Shown: in pieces, positions 1 through 11,528 of the stretch | How positions within the stretch are numbered: the first letter of the stretch is position 1 | How the letters are laid out: each line of letters begins with the position of its first letter | NCBI GenBank assembly: GCA_013397795.1 | Contig: VZTJ01005692.1 | Coordinates: forward strand, 1-64,000 | Source of the DNA: Orthonyx spaldingii | Lineage: Eukaryota > Chordata > Aves > Passeriformes > Orthonychidae | Direction of reading: 5' to 3' | Length of the DNA stretch: 64,000 nucleotides | The notes under the pieces: model-generated | What the model was told of the DNA's origin: nothing | The model's database searches: none | What the model saw: only the letters and a program-made list of their open reading frames with translations | Translations under genes and position numbers: made by a program

Positions 1-564
1 ACTCAAACCACCACAAAGGGTCTGGTCTCTACCAGGTCCAGTGGTAGCTCTTGTCTTCTGGGAATCCAGTAGGTAGGGCTCCTTGTGTTGTTCTAAACTC
101 CAGATTATATCCAGGTGGAAATGCTTGGTTCTTCCCCCCTGGGTGGAGCATATCACAATGGGATGATGTAATCCTATGAGTCATGCAGTAGGTCCTTGAT
201 GGCCCATTAACAAAGACAGCCCCCTATAGGGAGTTATCAGGGGTGAGTCATGGTAGCAGATAAAGAACACTGCCCCACCTGCTTTAACAGCTTGTGAAGA
301 TGATAATAGAATACATACTTTTGGTTGCACCTTACATTGTAACCTAGGACAACATGGGCAACTGCTTTTGTCCTCTTAACCATCTATGACCCATTTTCCC
401 CAAGCCAAGATGAGCCCTCCCTTCCTCTGCCTTTGGTTTTGTGCCCTGCACCAGCCAAAAGATGTTGTGTGCAGTCCTAAAATTCCCTGAATATAAGGGG
501 AGGTTCAGATTTGATACCTGGAAACATTTCTTTACCAAGAGGATGGTCATACCCTGAAACAGGT
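1..564. other. Intergenic, possible degraded LTR or ERV sequence
   Basis: No gene seen. Text such as the stretch around 225-350 resembles avian retroelement LTR sequence, but I cannot place its ends or family. Only a weak 68-codon reverse open frame is present. Confidence 0.3.
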
Positions 565-689
565 CTTCTTTAGAGGTTGCTGATGCCCTGTGCCTGTCAG
601 TGTGTGAAGCATTTGGATAATGTCCTTAAAAACAAGCTTTAACTTTGGATCAGCCCTGTAGTTGATCAGGCAGTTGGACTTGATGAACG
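565..689 (+). mobile_element. CR1 LINE 3' end
   Basis: Contains GAGGTTGCTGATGCCCTGTG and GATCAGGCAGTTGGACTTGA, typical of the terminal part of avian CR1 on the plus strand. It is severely 5'-truncated and runs straight into the pentanucleotide array, at the point where CR1 normally ends in short tandem repeats. Confidence 0.8.
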
Positions 690-804
690 TTCTATTCTAT
701 TCTATTCTATTCTATTCTATTCTATTCTATTCTATTCTATTCTATTCTATTCTATTCTATTCTATTCTATTCTATTCTATTCTATTCTATTCTATTCTAT
801 TCTA
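690..804. repeat. (ATTCT)n pentanucleotide microsatellite, about 23 copies
   Basis: About 115 bp of uninterrupted TTCTA/ATTCT units, ending at TCTAATTTCC. Perfect throughout, so it is young or actively slipping. It starts at the 3' end of a CR1 fragment. Confidence 0.97.
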
Positions 805-1512
805 ATTTCCCTTCATCCTACAGCGTGTGTTATACCCTCAGACAGTAGCCCTGACTTCAACCCCTAAGTTTGTCTGGAGAGCCTTTCCAGAGTCATCTTG
901 TATGTTTCAGACCTAGATGATGACCATCAGTTCTCTTTTGTGACATTTCTGAGAGTGGAGCAGGGAAACTTTTTTTCTGAGTTCCCTGTAAGGATGAAGG
1001 TTCCCCTGCTTGACATTGTTGCTCTGTGTCACATTTAGAGCATGGAGATGAGCTTTTTATCAAAGAACCTAATAACACTTAATTTCTGGTCACACTTTGA
1101 AGCCCTATGTTCTCAGATGGAGAGGGTTTTAGACATTTAATTTAGCAATTTAATTTAACTGAATTTAGTAATTTAGTTCCTAGTCCTGAAGTCACACTAT
1201 TGAAAATGCGGCATTATGAAGTTTTGGCAAAGACAAATGAGTCACAAAAATAAATCAGTGATACTTCAGGGTATATATGTGCTGCCAACCTAATCCACAT
1301 CGCCTTCCTTTCCAGTTCACAGTATACTAGGTACCTCCCTCTCCCGTGGCCAGGATAGGGATGAGATAAAAAGTTGGTTCCTTTATTTCATTCTTTCAGC
1401 TGGTGTTTGCTGTTCAAGATGCTTGTCTTTTACACCTCCCAAACTAATTTTTAGAAAATTCTAGTATAAAATCACAAAAGCCCATTTTTGGATTATCTGT
1501 ACTTAAGTTACA
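805..1512. other. Intergenic DNA without recognised feature
   Basis: AT-rich; no exon, RNA gene or repeat that I can support. Confidence 0.5.
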
Positions 1513-2572
1513 TGACAATGTTTTGGTAGCAAGCACGCTGCAGGGATGGCTTCTGTGAGAAGATACCAGAAGTTGCCTTCGTGTCAGAAAGAGTCAGCTC
1601 CAGCTGGCTCTGACAGACCCGCTGCTGACCAAAGCTGGGCCTGGTGACAGCACACAGTGATAGTGTATTTAACAAGGGGGATACATGCTGCACAACAGCA
1701 GCAGATGGGCAAGACAATGGTACAGACAAATATTCAGACCCCAGGGTCTGGAGGGCAAGAAGGAGCAGGAAGAGGTGCTCCAGGCACCAGAGGAGAGATT
1801 TCCCTGCAGCCTGTGGTGCAGCCCGTGGTGAGGCAGCAGTGCCCCTGCAGCCCATGGAGCAGACATCCACCCTGCTGCCTGGGGAGGACCCTATGTTCAA
1901 GCGGGTGGATGCTCCCTAAAGAAACCTGTAAACCAAAGAAGAAATAGCCCATGCTGAAGCTGGCCTCTGACAGGACCTATGACCCCATGGAGAGGAGCCC
2001 ATGATGAAGTAGGTTTTCTGGCAGGACCTGTGACCCCATCTGGGGACCCACACTGGAGCAGTCTGTTCCTGAAAGACTGCACCCTGTGGAAAAGACCCAC
2101 ACTGGAGAGGTCATGAAGAACTGCAGCCCATGGGAAGGACCTGTGTTGTGTAATTTTGAGAAAGACTGTCTCCCATGGGAGGCATCTCATGCTGGGGGAA
2201 GAGTATCAATAGGAAGGAGTCTCAGACAAAGCATTACGAACTGACCTGAACCCCTATTCCCCATCCGCCTGCACTGTTCAGGAAGAGGAGATAAAGAAGT
2301 CAAGAGTGAAGCTGAGCCTTGGAAGGAATGAAGGACCAGTGGGAAGAATGTGTTTTAAGATTTGTATTTATTTCATATTATTCTACTTTTGATTGGCAAT
2401 AAATTAAATTAATTTCCCCACACCGACTCTGTTTTGCCCATGATGGTTATTACTGAGTCATATCCTTGCCCATGTCTTGACCCATGAGCCTTTTGTCACA
2501 TCTCCTGTTGAGGCAGGGAAGTGATAGTGGGATTGCTGGTCACCTTGCAGGCTAGCCAAGGTCAACCCAACA
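1513..2572 (+). mobile_element. ERVL-like LTR (solo), about 1.06 kb
   Basis: Starts near TGTTTTGGTAGC, contains the repeated avian LTR phrases built on GGACCCACACTGGAG and CTGCAGCCCATGG, then GATTGGCAATAAATTAAATT (AATAAA at about 2398-2403), and ends near GGTCAACCCAACA. This arrangement is familiar from songbird ERV LTRs. The many short open frames of 1508-2190 come from this GC-rich repeat and are not genes. No clear target duplication was found, so the ends are approximate. Confidence 0.75.
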
Positions 2573-5486
2573 TATTACCACACTATCTTAATAAAGTCAT
2601 GTAACTTTGGGTTAATTTTAATCCTGTATGGAAATTAACATCTTCCATATTTTAATGCAAATTTGGCAGTTCTTCTTTGCCTGCATTTGTTTTCATTTTT
2701 AGCTCAAGAAGGCTGTCATTGGGTCCTATGGGTGCCTTGGACATTTTTTTAAAAAATGAAATAATGTAAATGCCAACATGTATGCTGTGGATTTCTACAG
2801 CACTCAGTACACTTATGTTACATAATACAATTACACTTACAATTACTATTTTTCCTGAGAGTTCCCAGAAGCCCTCTCTCATCCTTGCACAAAGAATGTT
2901 TTTTCTCAGTTCAGAAAAGAATCTATTCAGTTGTACACTGATGAGAGAGTAGTGCTCTGCCGCAGAACAGGGCCTCACAGAAAATCCAGAGAGTAGCCCA
3001 ACCCTTGATTATCTCGGTCTCCTCAGGAAGTCTATTCTCTCACAAGAGAAAAGACCCTTGACCATAACCTGGAGATCTCACTATCTTATCCTAAGATTAG
3101 CTGCATTTCCCCAGGAGGTTAATACAGCTGTGTTTGTAGGCTGTTGCTGTGGATGAAGGATACTATCTTTTCTTCTAGTCACAGGCCGGTTGTGTGGGTT
3201 CCCACGAGACCTGACCTGATGATTTTTCAGTGTGACCTAGCATTTTAAATTCTCTTTTGCTCTTCTAAACAGACTAAATGATTGATCAAATGTCATTGTC
3301 TCTGACACACTATTGTTAAACACTCCCAAGCTACTGCAGCAGGAGTACATATCCTTAGAACCCAGGAATGGAGCAGAGTGCAGGCAATTCTTATACCCTG
3401 GGTTCCACTTTCAGAATGCAAAATTCCTCCAACCTGCAGTTTAAGGGTGAACTTTCTTACCTCTGGTCCGATGGCAACAGACATCTTTCTACAGAGAGTA
3501 GAAAACTGGCTCTACATTTGCCCTTTCCAGAGCTTCACAATAAGAAAAGCCAACCAGATTTCATTCAAGAATATTACTGATTTTAATTAACACTACAAGA
3601 AGTACACAAATCTATTCAAAATAAAACTCTACATATTTCCCGACTTCATTCTCTCCATCAACTAACATGCCACTTCTTCTGCTTCAAGACAAAGTCTTTT
3701 GGGAGGGATGCAGGTCTCCTTCCTGCATTTGACACAGCTTCCTTTCAAACTTCTATACTTACTGCCCATTTCTGTGTCTATTCTCATACGAATTCTGTTC
3801 AAAGGTTTTGTTATTTTTTATTTTTTTTTTTTCCTATTTCCCCCTTCCTTTCCTGGTTCTCCACAAGACAGAGAATTCCTTCCTGCTCAGACAGCTCCTT
3901 TGCTAATACACTAAACCAGTTCCACCAGAGCTGGAAAACTTTGTGGCCAACATTAGTTCCTAGATTGAGAGACATGACATGTAATGCTGACAAAATGGTA
4001 GGTTATATAAATGTTATGTTATTCAGTGAATCAGAAGATACATCCTGTCTTGAGCCAGAACCAGTAAAGAGTAAATAAAAGGATTTCTTGAGCCATCAGG
4101 CCTGGGTAGGGAAATGTATCACCAAGATCACATAATTGTTATAAAAGGTCACTTTATTTCACTTGTAAATTTCAAATATGATAAGCTTTAATCAGAAATT
4201 TGTGTGAATCAAAGAGCATTAATTTGGTTGAAACTCCCATCAAAATTATGGAATAATTCTTAAATGCCCAGTAGCAATTTCATTTAGAAAAATAGGGGTT
4301 GTTCAGTTTTTTCCTTGTTTTAACCACTTCTTGGAATAGTTACAGAAGCTAAAAATCAATCAAGCCTACTCCATCTTGTGAAAATTAAGTATAGCTTTCC
4401 AAGTTATACCAACAGTCATAAATATTGTCATTTGTACATCTAAGTGCAACATACATATTGTCAATATGTCACACTATGTTACACACAGTCAGTTTATGTA
4501 CAGCTACATGTATAGTTGTAGTCACTTAGAGGAGGGCAAGACTAGCTACCTGCCAGATACCCACTAGCAGTACAAATGTATTTCTAAATATATGAAATTG
4601 CAAGGACTATTTAATTGCATAAACAGTGTGGCAGGAGTTCAAACCAGTAGCCAAGCATAAAGGGCCATTCTCATGCACAGAAAGTTTGACTTAAGACATT
4701 CTGTATTTTGCAATATGCAATCCTGTAACTTTGTATAGAAGCTAATCTGATTATATTTAAGGAATCAGAACTGCTCATCAATTTTACTGAAATATAAATT
4801 ATTGATTAAATCATGCAGATACAGAAGCCAGACTGCAGGAGATGTGCATGTGTATTAATGAAATAACTTGATCACTCTAACAGTACAGAGTACAGTCCTG
4901 CAAATGACTATGATAAAATTTTCATTACCAAATCTTCCATCAAAAATTGTAGTGAAAATTTAAGCTTCAATCAGAGCCTCAGAAGCTGTAAAGTTGAAAA
5001 CACCGTTTCTCACTCACTCTTCTCTGTTGCTCACAAACCCTTTTTGGGAGTAACTCATCACATGATCTTTCTCTCAGATGGAATGCTGTTCCAACTTCTA
5101 TTACATTCTCTTCCCCAATGCTCTTCCAAGTAGTGAAAACTAACAAAAAGTAGGACAGTGCAGCACAGCTGTAGAAAAGGATAAAGTTTGCAGCACATCC
5201 AATGCTTTGGATCAAGACTTAAGAAACATGAATTTCAGTAGTATATTTTATACAGGCTTTCCATGGAGAAGCTATCAACCTTCTCAGTTTCCCTCTGCAC
5301 CTGTTTTGCACACATAAATTGGGAATAGTCCATTTTGCAGCAAGGAATCTGAGAAACATAGAAATATTGTAGCACAAAGTCATTACTTAAAAGGAAAAAA
5401 AGTCTATCAGGGAAGCATTCAGAGATGTGAAGGTTACGACAAGAGACAGGTCCTTTGTCCACTGACTATCTTAGCTCTATGTGAAG

Positions 5487-5527
5487 TGACTCTGTAGTTA
5501 AAGTCACTGACTTTGTAGTTAAAGGCA
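5487..5527. repeat. 21-bp tandem duplication
   Basis: TGACTCTGTAGTTAAAGTCAC is followed directly by TGACTTTGTAGTTAAAGGC: two near-identical copies with period 21. Confidence 0.8.
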
Positions 5528-8500
5528 ACACATTCAAAAGCCCATACCATTGAGCCATTTCTAAATATCTATATTCCATATAATTTCATACAATGGACAA
5601 AGACTAAAGTAGTTGCTGCAGCCTTATTTTATTCTCTGATTTCTTTCTTCCTCAGTTAGTCATTGAAAAACATTTTGTTGCCCCTTTTTAGTAGTTTATC
5701 CAATTTATCATGTATAGTCTCAATTTCACTCCACCTTTATTAGCTCAGCACTTTTGCAGAGCCCTAAAATACTCTTAGGAGGAGGTATAAATCACACTTG
5801 TCTTTTTGACAGGACGGGAAATGGCCAGGAGGTGGACCTCAGAACTGCAGAGAGGGTAAGCATCAGTGAAGTCTAACACTTAGGATTCAGCATTGCAGTT
5901 AAGACAGTAAAAAAGCTTGATGAAATTTATATGGAAATGGCCATGCCACGCTGTTTCCTTAGTGCAAGGCTTTTTCAGCACTTCTCTGCCTCAGGTGACC
6001 TACATTCTCAAATGGTCCAGTGAGAACTGGGAAAATCAAAATGAAAGAGGAAAACTTTAGCAAGACTGACCACAGAATAGAACCTCTCTAAAGAGGTACT
6101 CGGAGCAATTAGCTGCTGGAATCTGAGACCCTGGGTATTTTTTTGTTCAGTTTAGCTTTAATTACTTTGTGTCAGCAAATAACATTGAAGCATTGCTCAA
6201 AGTCACCTTTTTGTTCACCTCAAATGTTGCTGACTGCCCTGGCAGTAAATTCCACAACTATTTTCTTTGTGTGAAAGTAAGAATTCTTTTACTGTGACAT
6301 CTTTTAACAGACAACTGATAACAAGTGTTCATTGATTAGGAAATGAATTGATAAGAGATGTAGATTGTGTTAAAACTAAGTGATTGTTATCCAAGCAGCT
6401 ACCACATGTCATCTTATTTCTTGTCTAGAGACAATAAAATGAGCCTATCCAATACATTTAGTTGTAATACTTTATTTTTTCTAGAAGTGTTAAAACAAAC
6501 AGATCTTTCTCAGAGCTCATCTGATCAGTGTGAATATATACTGGCACCATACATGGATTTACTGTAGTTCAATCTAAAATCCACACGTGAAGTTCTAGCC
6601 CCACTAAATTTAAGACCTTTATCATTAACATAAAAGGAGGCAGAATTTCCTTTGCAATTCCCTTACTTTCTCAATTACTAAATAAAACCATAGAAAACTC
6701 ATATTAAAACCCAAATAAACAAACCAAACCACATCAAAACATAATCTGTTCAGTACTGCTTACAAAGCATGTGGTTCAACATAAAGCAAAGGGTCAAATA
6801 CAAAAAATGTTCTCAAATTCAGCTCTGTTTTTGACTTAGGTCTAATGTTGTATTTGGCCACTTAGTGCTTACTCCTCAGAAGCATTTGAATAGCTGAGTC
6901 CCACTCTTAATATAGATCTTCATCTGTTGCAAATAAAAGCCAAGCAACTACAAAATATGAAGCAAACAGTCAACTAAAGTAAAACCAGTGTATTTTCTAG
7001 TCAATAACTACAATTAATACAAAAATGTTTTCTATTAATCAATGGAGTTTGAGACTGTTCTTTCTACACTAAAAGGCACAGGTGCATGCTCTGTCAAATT
7101 TTGCTGAAGCTCGTCAAGTTATCCTTGTATTCAGGTGTTTAGATTAGACTTCTTCCACTTTTAGCACCCCTGTAACAGGATATCTGAGTAGAGTATTTCT
7201 CCACATGTCAAAAAGAGAATTTTATACTCTGATGTGTCAAAGTACTGCTACAGGTGGATTATTTTGTGTCAGGCTAATGGGAATACCTGACATAGGAAAA
7301 CATGCTCTGCTACTTCTACTCTAGGAATGCAAAACTCTTGTGGTGAACAAGAGCAAGTAAGCATGAGGAGGAAAAGAACTCAGGCATTAAAATGGGGTTA
7401 AATCAGACATGAATTGCTAGAGAACATTCAAAGCCTCAAATCTTGAGGTATAGTATGTCCTTGCTCTTTTAGGGGAGGGGAGGTGGGGGAGAAGGCTACT
7501 TTGTTTTTTGTCTGACATGACTTTCATGGCTGTTCCATGTGCACATACACATAAAATACAAACAAAACCGAAGCTACACTGGGGATCAGGCTTCTCCTAG
7601 AATAGTCTCAGATCACATTTTAGTGATCATTCAACCATGAGCATTTAAATTATGTCAGCTGAGTTACTCAGAGCAAACATGACATATCTTGTCAGCTTTG
7701 TACTTTTATATTGGATGTATATCCTATTTAGGAGAAGAACAGTAGCTAGTTCTCTGATTGCATCACAGAGATACAGAAGGAAAATACTTGATGTGCCACA
7801 AGGGGAAAAAAACCCACAAACATCAACAAAACCCCACCCATTAGTACTAAATGATCAAACGAAAAACCTTTCAACATGGGAAATTTGTTTAATATGCTCC
7901 TAACAGTCTTTTGTAACAGCAGAAGAACTTCTAATATGATCCAGAAGAACTAATTTGTCTCATAAGGCAGAGAGATGTGAAATCAAAGGGCCAACTTCTT
8001 CAGCTTTCTAAGGACATCAAAGTCCCTAAGGCAGTTGACTGCAATGTACTCAACACTGTGATTTAGCAGGTACCATCTCAACTGGCCTCTGTAGTTAGTT
8101 TCCAAAGCTCTGGTTCTGTGAATTGTTACATTCCCCTGTAAGGCAATGATTCATAAATAATTGGCTTAAAATCATATTAATTTGGTTTATTAAGTAAAAA
8201 TGGAAAATATTTTTTAAAAGTACTATTGGTCTACCAATTGGATAAAACAGAAAAGTGCTAAGCAAAAAACCAAAATTAAATATAAGGGTTAAAAAAAAAG
8301 CATCATGCATGATAGAGAGAAATCTCTGTGAAAATTATTTGGCAAAGTTTTATAGTCTGTAACATGGGGTTTTTTTCCCAACAAAATAAGTCAGCAATAA
8401 GGCCACTAAATTTTGCCCTGCCTTTCTTCAGATATTGAACTACAGCAAGAAGCAAATAAAAAGGTCTCAGGTTACATAATGACTGTCTCAGAACACCTCT

Positions 8501-9011
8501 GTCAGTTCATGTCCAGAATAGTATTTTGTAAAATAAATCAGAGCACTCTGTTTCACGGCTACCAGTCTGATAATCCAGTCTTGTGCTTCTTCCTCTGATG
8601 GCAAGAAGGAAAGATCAGTATACTGATTGATGCAGCTCTGTATTTTGGATTCTAGTGAGTTTGAATTTAAAGTAGAACTAGTTTCACAAATAGGTATTTT
8701 TTCAAGTAAAACATTTCAGAGGCTAAACTCATGATCTCTTACCCTTTTTGAGTCAAAGGGGGAAAAAGCACTGAGTGAAAGAGACAGAATTTTCCACTAT
8801 ACTTCCTGGAGCAGCATACAGAGAAGCAGGAATATCGGGACTAGTACGAATCAAGTATGAATGCAAATACATGAGTGAACATAGAGGGGGAAAAACAAGC
8901 AAGTGCTGGTAACACCTAGTGGGTGTGTTTATCCTGACGGGGAAACCACTTGCTTTAGGTAGAGGAGCTGGTGATCCACATTGCAGCTTGCGTGAGCAGG
9001 CACAGATCTGC

Positions 9012-9110
9012 ACTGTGCTGTGCTGCACACCCAGCATGGCCCTCACACTGTGCTGTGCTATGCTGTACTGTGCACCCAGTGTAGCCCTCAGGCTGTGCTG
9101 TGCGTCTCCC
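9012..9110. repeat. Degenerate GC-rich minisatellite
   Basis: The phrase CTGTGCTGTGCT recurs, with CACCCAGCATGGCCCTCA and CACCCAGTGTAGCCCTCA between copies: two full units of roughly 35-45 bp and a partial third. It sits in a GC-rich patch (about 8930-9230) within AT-rich DNA. Confidence 0.7.
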
Positions 9111-9857
9111 GTGTCTGCAGGGTCACCTCAGCAGCTGGCTGCAGTCGAGGAGCCCGCAGGCAGCTCCTGCTCCCCCTGCACATCCTTGCCCATGACCAAC
9201 AGAGCAGACAGAAGTTCTCACCTCAACAACCTTCAGGTGTAGAGTTGCTTACTTGTAAGAACATTATTTAGTATCTTGAAGAACCAAAGAGGAAGAACTC
9301 TCCGCAGATGGTTTCTGCATAGCGTACCATGCCGAAGTCCGCCCAGTGCCCACCTGATGATGCATGCATGTGCGCTTCTCAGCATCTGAAGGGACAAAAA
9401 GTTTACTCCCTGCCTATATTCCTCTTTTTAGTTTGTCTCATTTATTCTGTCTTCTTAAAGCAGCTATTTTATTAAGCCATTTGTTGTCAGGTCTTTCTTA
9501 CTGAGCTGCAGAAAGTGCCTTGCACCTTCTTTTCACCTCACCCACACTCCAAATCTTGGTGCAGAACAGCAGGTTGTCACAGTCTCAGCACATAAACATG
9601 CAGCTTTGAGATATCTAATTAGGCAAACAAAGGACAGACTATTTTCAGGAAAGGAGGCAAAAGGATAATTAATGAAATAGTGATGTTGTCTAATAACACT
9701 CAGAGGTAGGACATGATGAAACAACAAAAGGTAACAATCACTGTGAACTTAGAACGGTACAAAAAGTATGTTCAGGAGAACCAGGATGTAGTTACTGATC
9801 ATGAATAATCCAGGACATGCGCTGAGGACTTAGTAAGCAATGCCTCTTGTTCTGCTA

Positions 9858-10445
9858 TGTCGTGGTTTAATCCCAGCTGGCAACTGAGCACCAAGCAGCC
9901 ACTCACTCACTTCCCCTACCTTACCCCCATACCATGATGGGGATAAGAATCAAAAAAAGGTAAAACCCATGGACTGAGATACGAACAGCTTAAAAATGAA
10001 ATAAATTTAAGCATAATATTAATTAATAATAATAATGAAAAGAGAGATAACAAATAGAGAGAAGAAAATCTAAGAGAAACAAGTGATGCACAGTACCATT
10101 GCTCTCCACCCACTGGCTGATGCCCAGCCCATCTCCCAGCAGTGATCAGCCCCTCCCAGCCAACTCCCCCCAGTTTATATACTGCACATGATGTTCTGTG
10201 GTCTGGAATATCCCTTTGGCCAGTTTGGGTCATCTGTCCTGGCCATGCTCCCTCCCAGGTCCTTGTGCAGCTTCTCACTGGCAGAGCACAGGACCCTGAA
10301 AAGCCCCTGGCTCAGGGTAAGCGCTGCTGAGCAACAACTGAGCCATCAGTGTGTTGTCAACATCAGTCTCATACTGAATTCAAAACACAGCACTGTACCA
10401 GCTACTAGGAAAAGAATTAACTATATTCCAGGGGAAACCAGGACT
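9858..10445 (-). mobile_element. ERVL-like LTR (solo), reverse orientation
   Basis: The plus strand reads from TGTCGTGGTTTAATCCCAGC to about CCAGCTACTAGGAAAAGAATT and AAACCAGGAC, the reverse complement of a common avian LTR whose sense strand begins with a CTGGTTT-type start. A reverse TATA (TATATAAA) is at 10181-10174. The flanking 5-mers TGCTA (9853-9857) and TGTTG (about 10446-10450) may be a decayed target duplication. The AATAAT-rich part near 10000-10040 lies inside it. Confidence 0.8.
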
Positions 10446-11411
10446 TGTTGCCAGAAGTAATCCTGGCCATACCACTTGAATATACACACCATGGTGCTTC
10501 TGACAGAATGAGTGAAATATAAGTGAGTGAGATAAGATGAGCTTTAAAATAAAAATCACCATCCCTTTCTGTATGGTCTCACACAGAGTGTTCTGACATT
10601 ATTTGCCACATTAATTGGTCCTCCACTGAAATTTGCCAATTTAGACACAACGGGATATAATAAAAAACTAGCACATATTGCCAGCCATGGAGAGAGGAAA
10701 GGAGAACAGGTCTAACTGTGCTATATATGAGAAAGTGCCACAATTAAAAAAAAACAAACAAAAAACCAAAACACACCAGTTTCAAGTCATGGACCAAAAT
10801 ACATCAATAATGGCTGTACCATTCTCTGCTGGCCAGGATTATGTATGGCAATTCTAGTGGACAGGAATAGATTGGAAATCCTGGGAAATTATTGCATGAT
10901 ACCACCCACAGTGCCTTCACAGATCTGCTTGAACAAGAAACATAAATATCTCCAGCCATTTCAAATTTAATTCTCTTTTAAATACATAAAAAAACCCTTG
11001 ATAGCAAAAAAGGAAAGCTGCATTTACAAGACGCCAAAGTTTGCCTGGTATATACGACCTAATTCATTCTCTCATTTAATTTACTACTGAATTTCATTCC
11101 TGGTGTACTAGTCAACTTTCCCATCACCTCCCAGCAGTTCCCTCCTTTCGATTAAATGGGAATACATTAGGGTATGAAGGAGTATCAGAGCTCTGAATTG
11201 AACTTTAGAGGGAAAGCAAAGCTGCAATCTGCACACCAAGGCAATGGAGTACTAGAAATCCTGGCCTGAAAAGAGAATGAAAAATGCCACGGAAATTAGC
11301 ACTTTTACAAGACCTTTTTAGCATCATGTGAGAACATAGAATGGCTAAAAGCTCTGTTCTTGAAAACACTGCCTCTCAGTGCCATATTATTTGCCATTAG
11401 AAAAATCTGTG

Positions 11412-11469
11412 CTAGGAGATTTTCTAGGACTTTCTCCTAGGAGATTTTCTAGGACTTTCTCCTAGGAGA
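11412..11469. repeat. 25-bp tandem repeat with CCTAGG palindromes
   Basis: The unit CTAGGAGATTTTCTAGGACT plus TTCTC occurs twice and begins a third time. CCTAGG palindromes form at the unit junctions. It abuts a CR1 remnant. Confidence 0.9.
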
Positions 11470-11472
11470 CTA

Positions 11473-11528
11473 TATCAGAGAATATGTTGAGTTGAAAGGG
11501 ACACACAAGGATCATGGAGTCCAACTCT
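11473..11528 (-). mobile_element. Short CR1 3' remnant
   Basis: AGAATATGTTGAGTTGAAAG and GGATCATGGAGTCCAACTCT resemble the reverse complement of a CR1 3' end. About 55 bp only. Confidence 0.6.

Larger units (their letters stand above)
2573..9857. other. Intergenic AT-rich DNA
   Basis: About 7.3 kb with no exon supported by splice sites or family similarity. It holds a 21-bp tandem duplication (5487-5527) and a small GC-rich minisatellite (about 9012-9110). Other open frames are short and of unremarkable composition. Confidence 0.6.

Noticed and set aside
1508..2190. Cluster of five or six overlapping frames on both strands
   Set aside because: All lie in the ERVL-like LTR.
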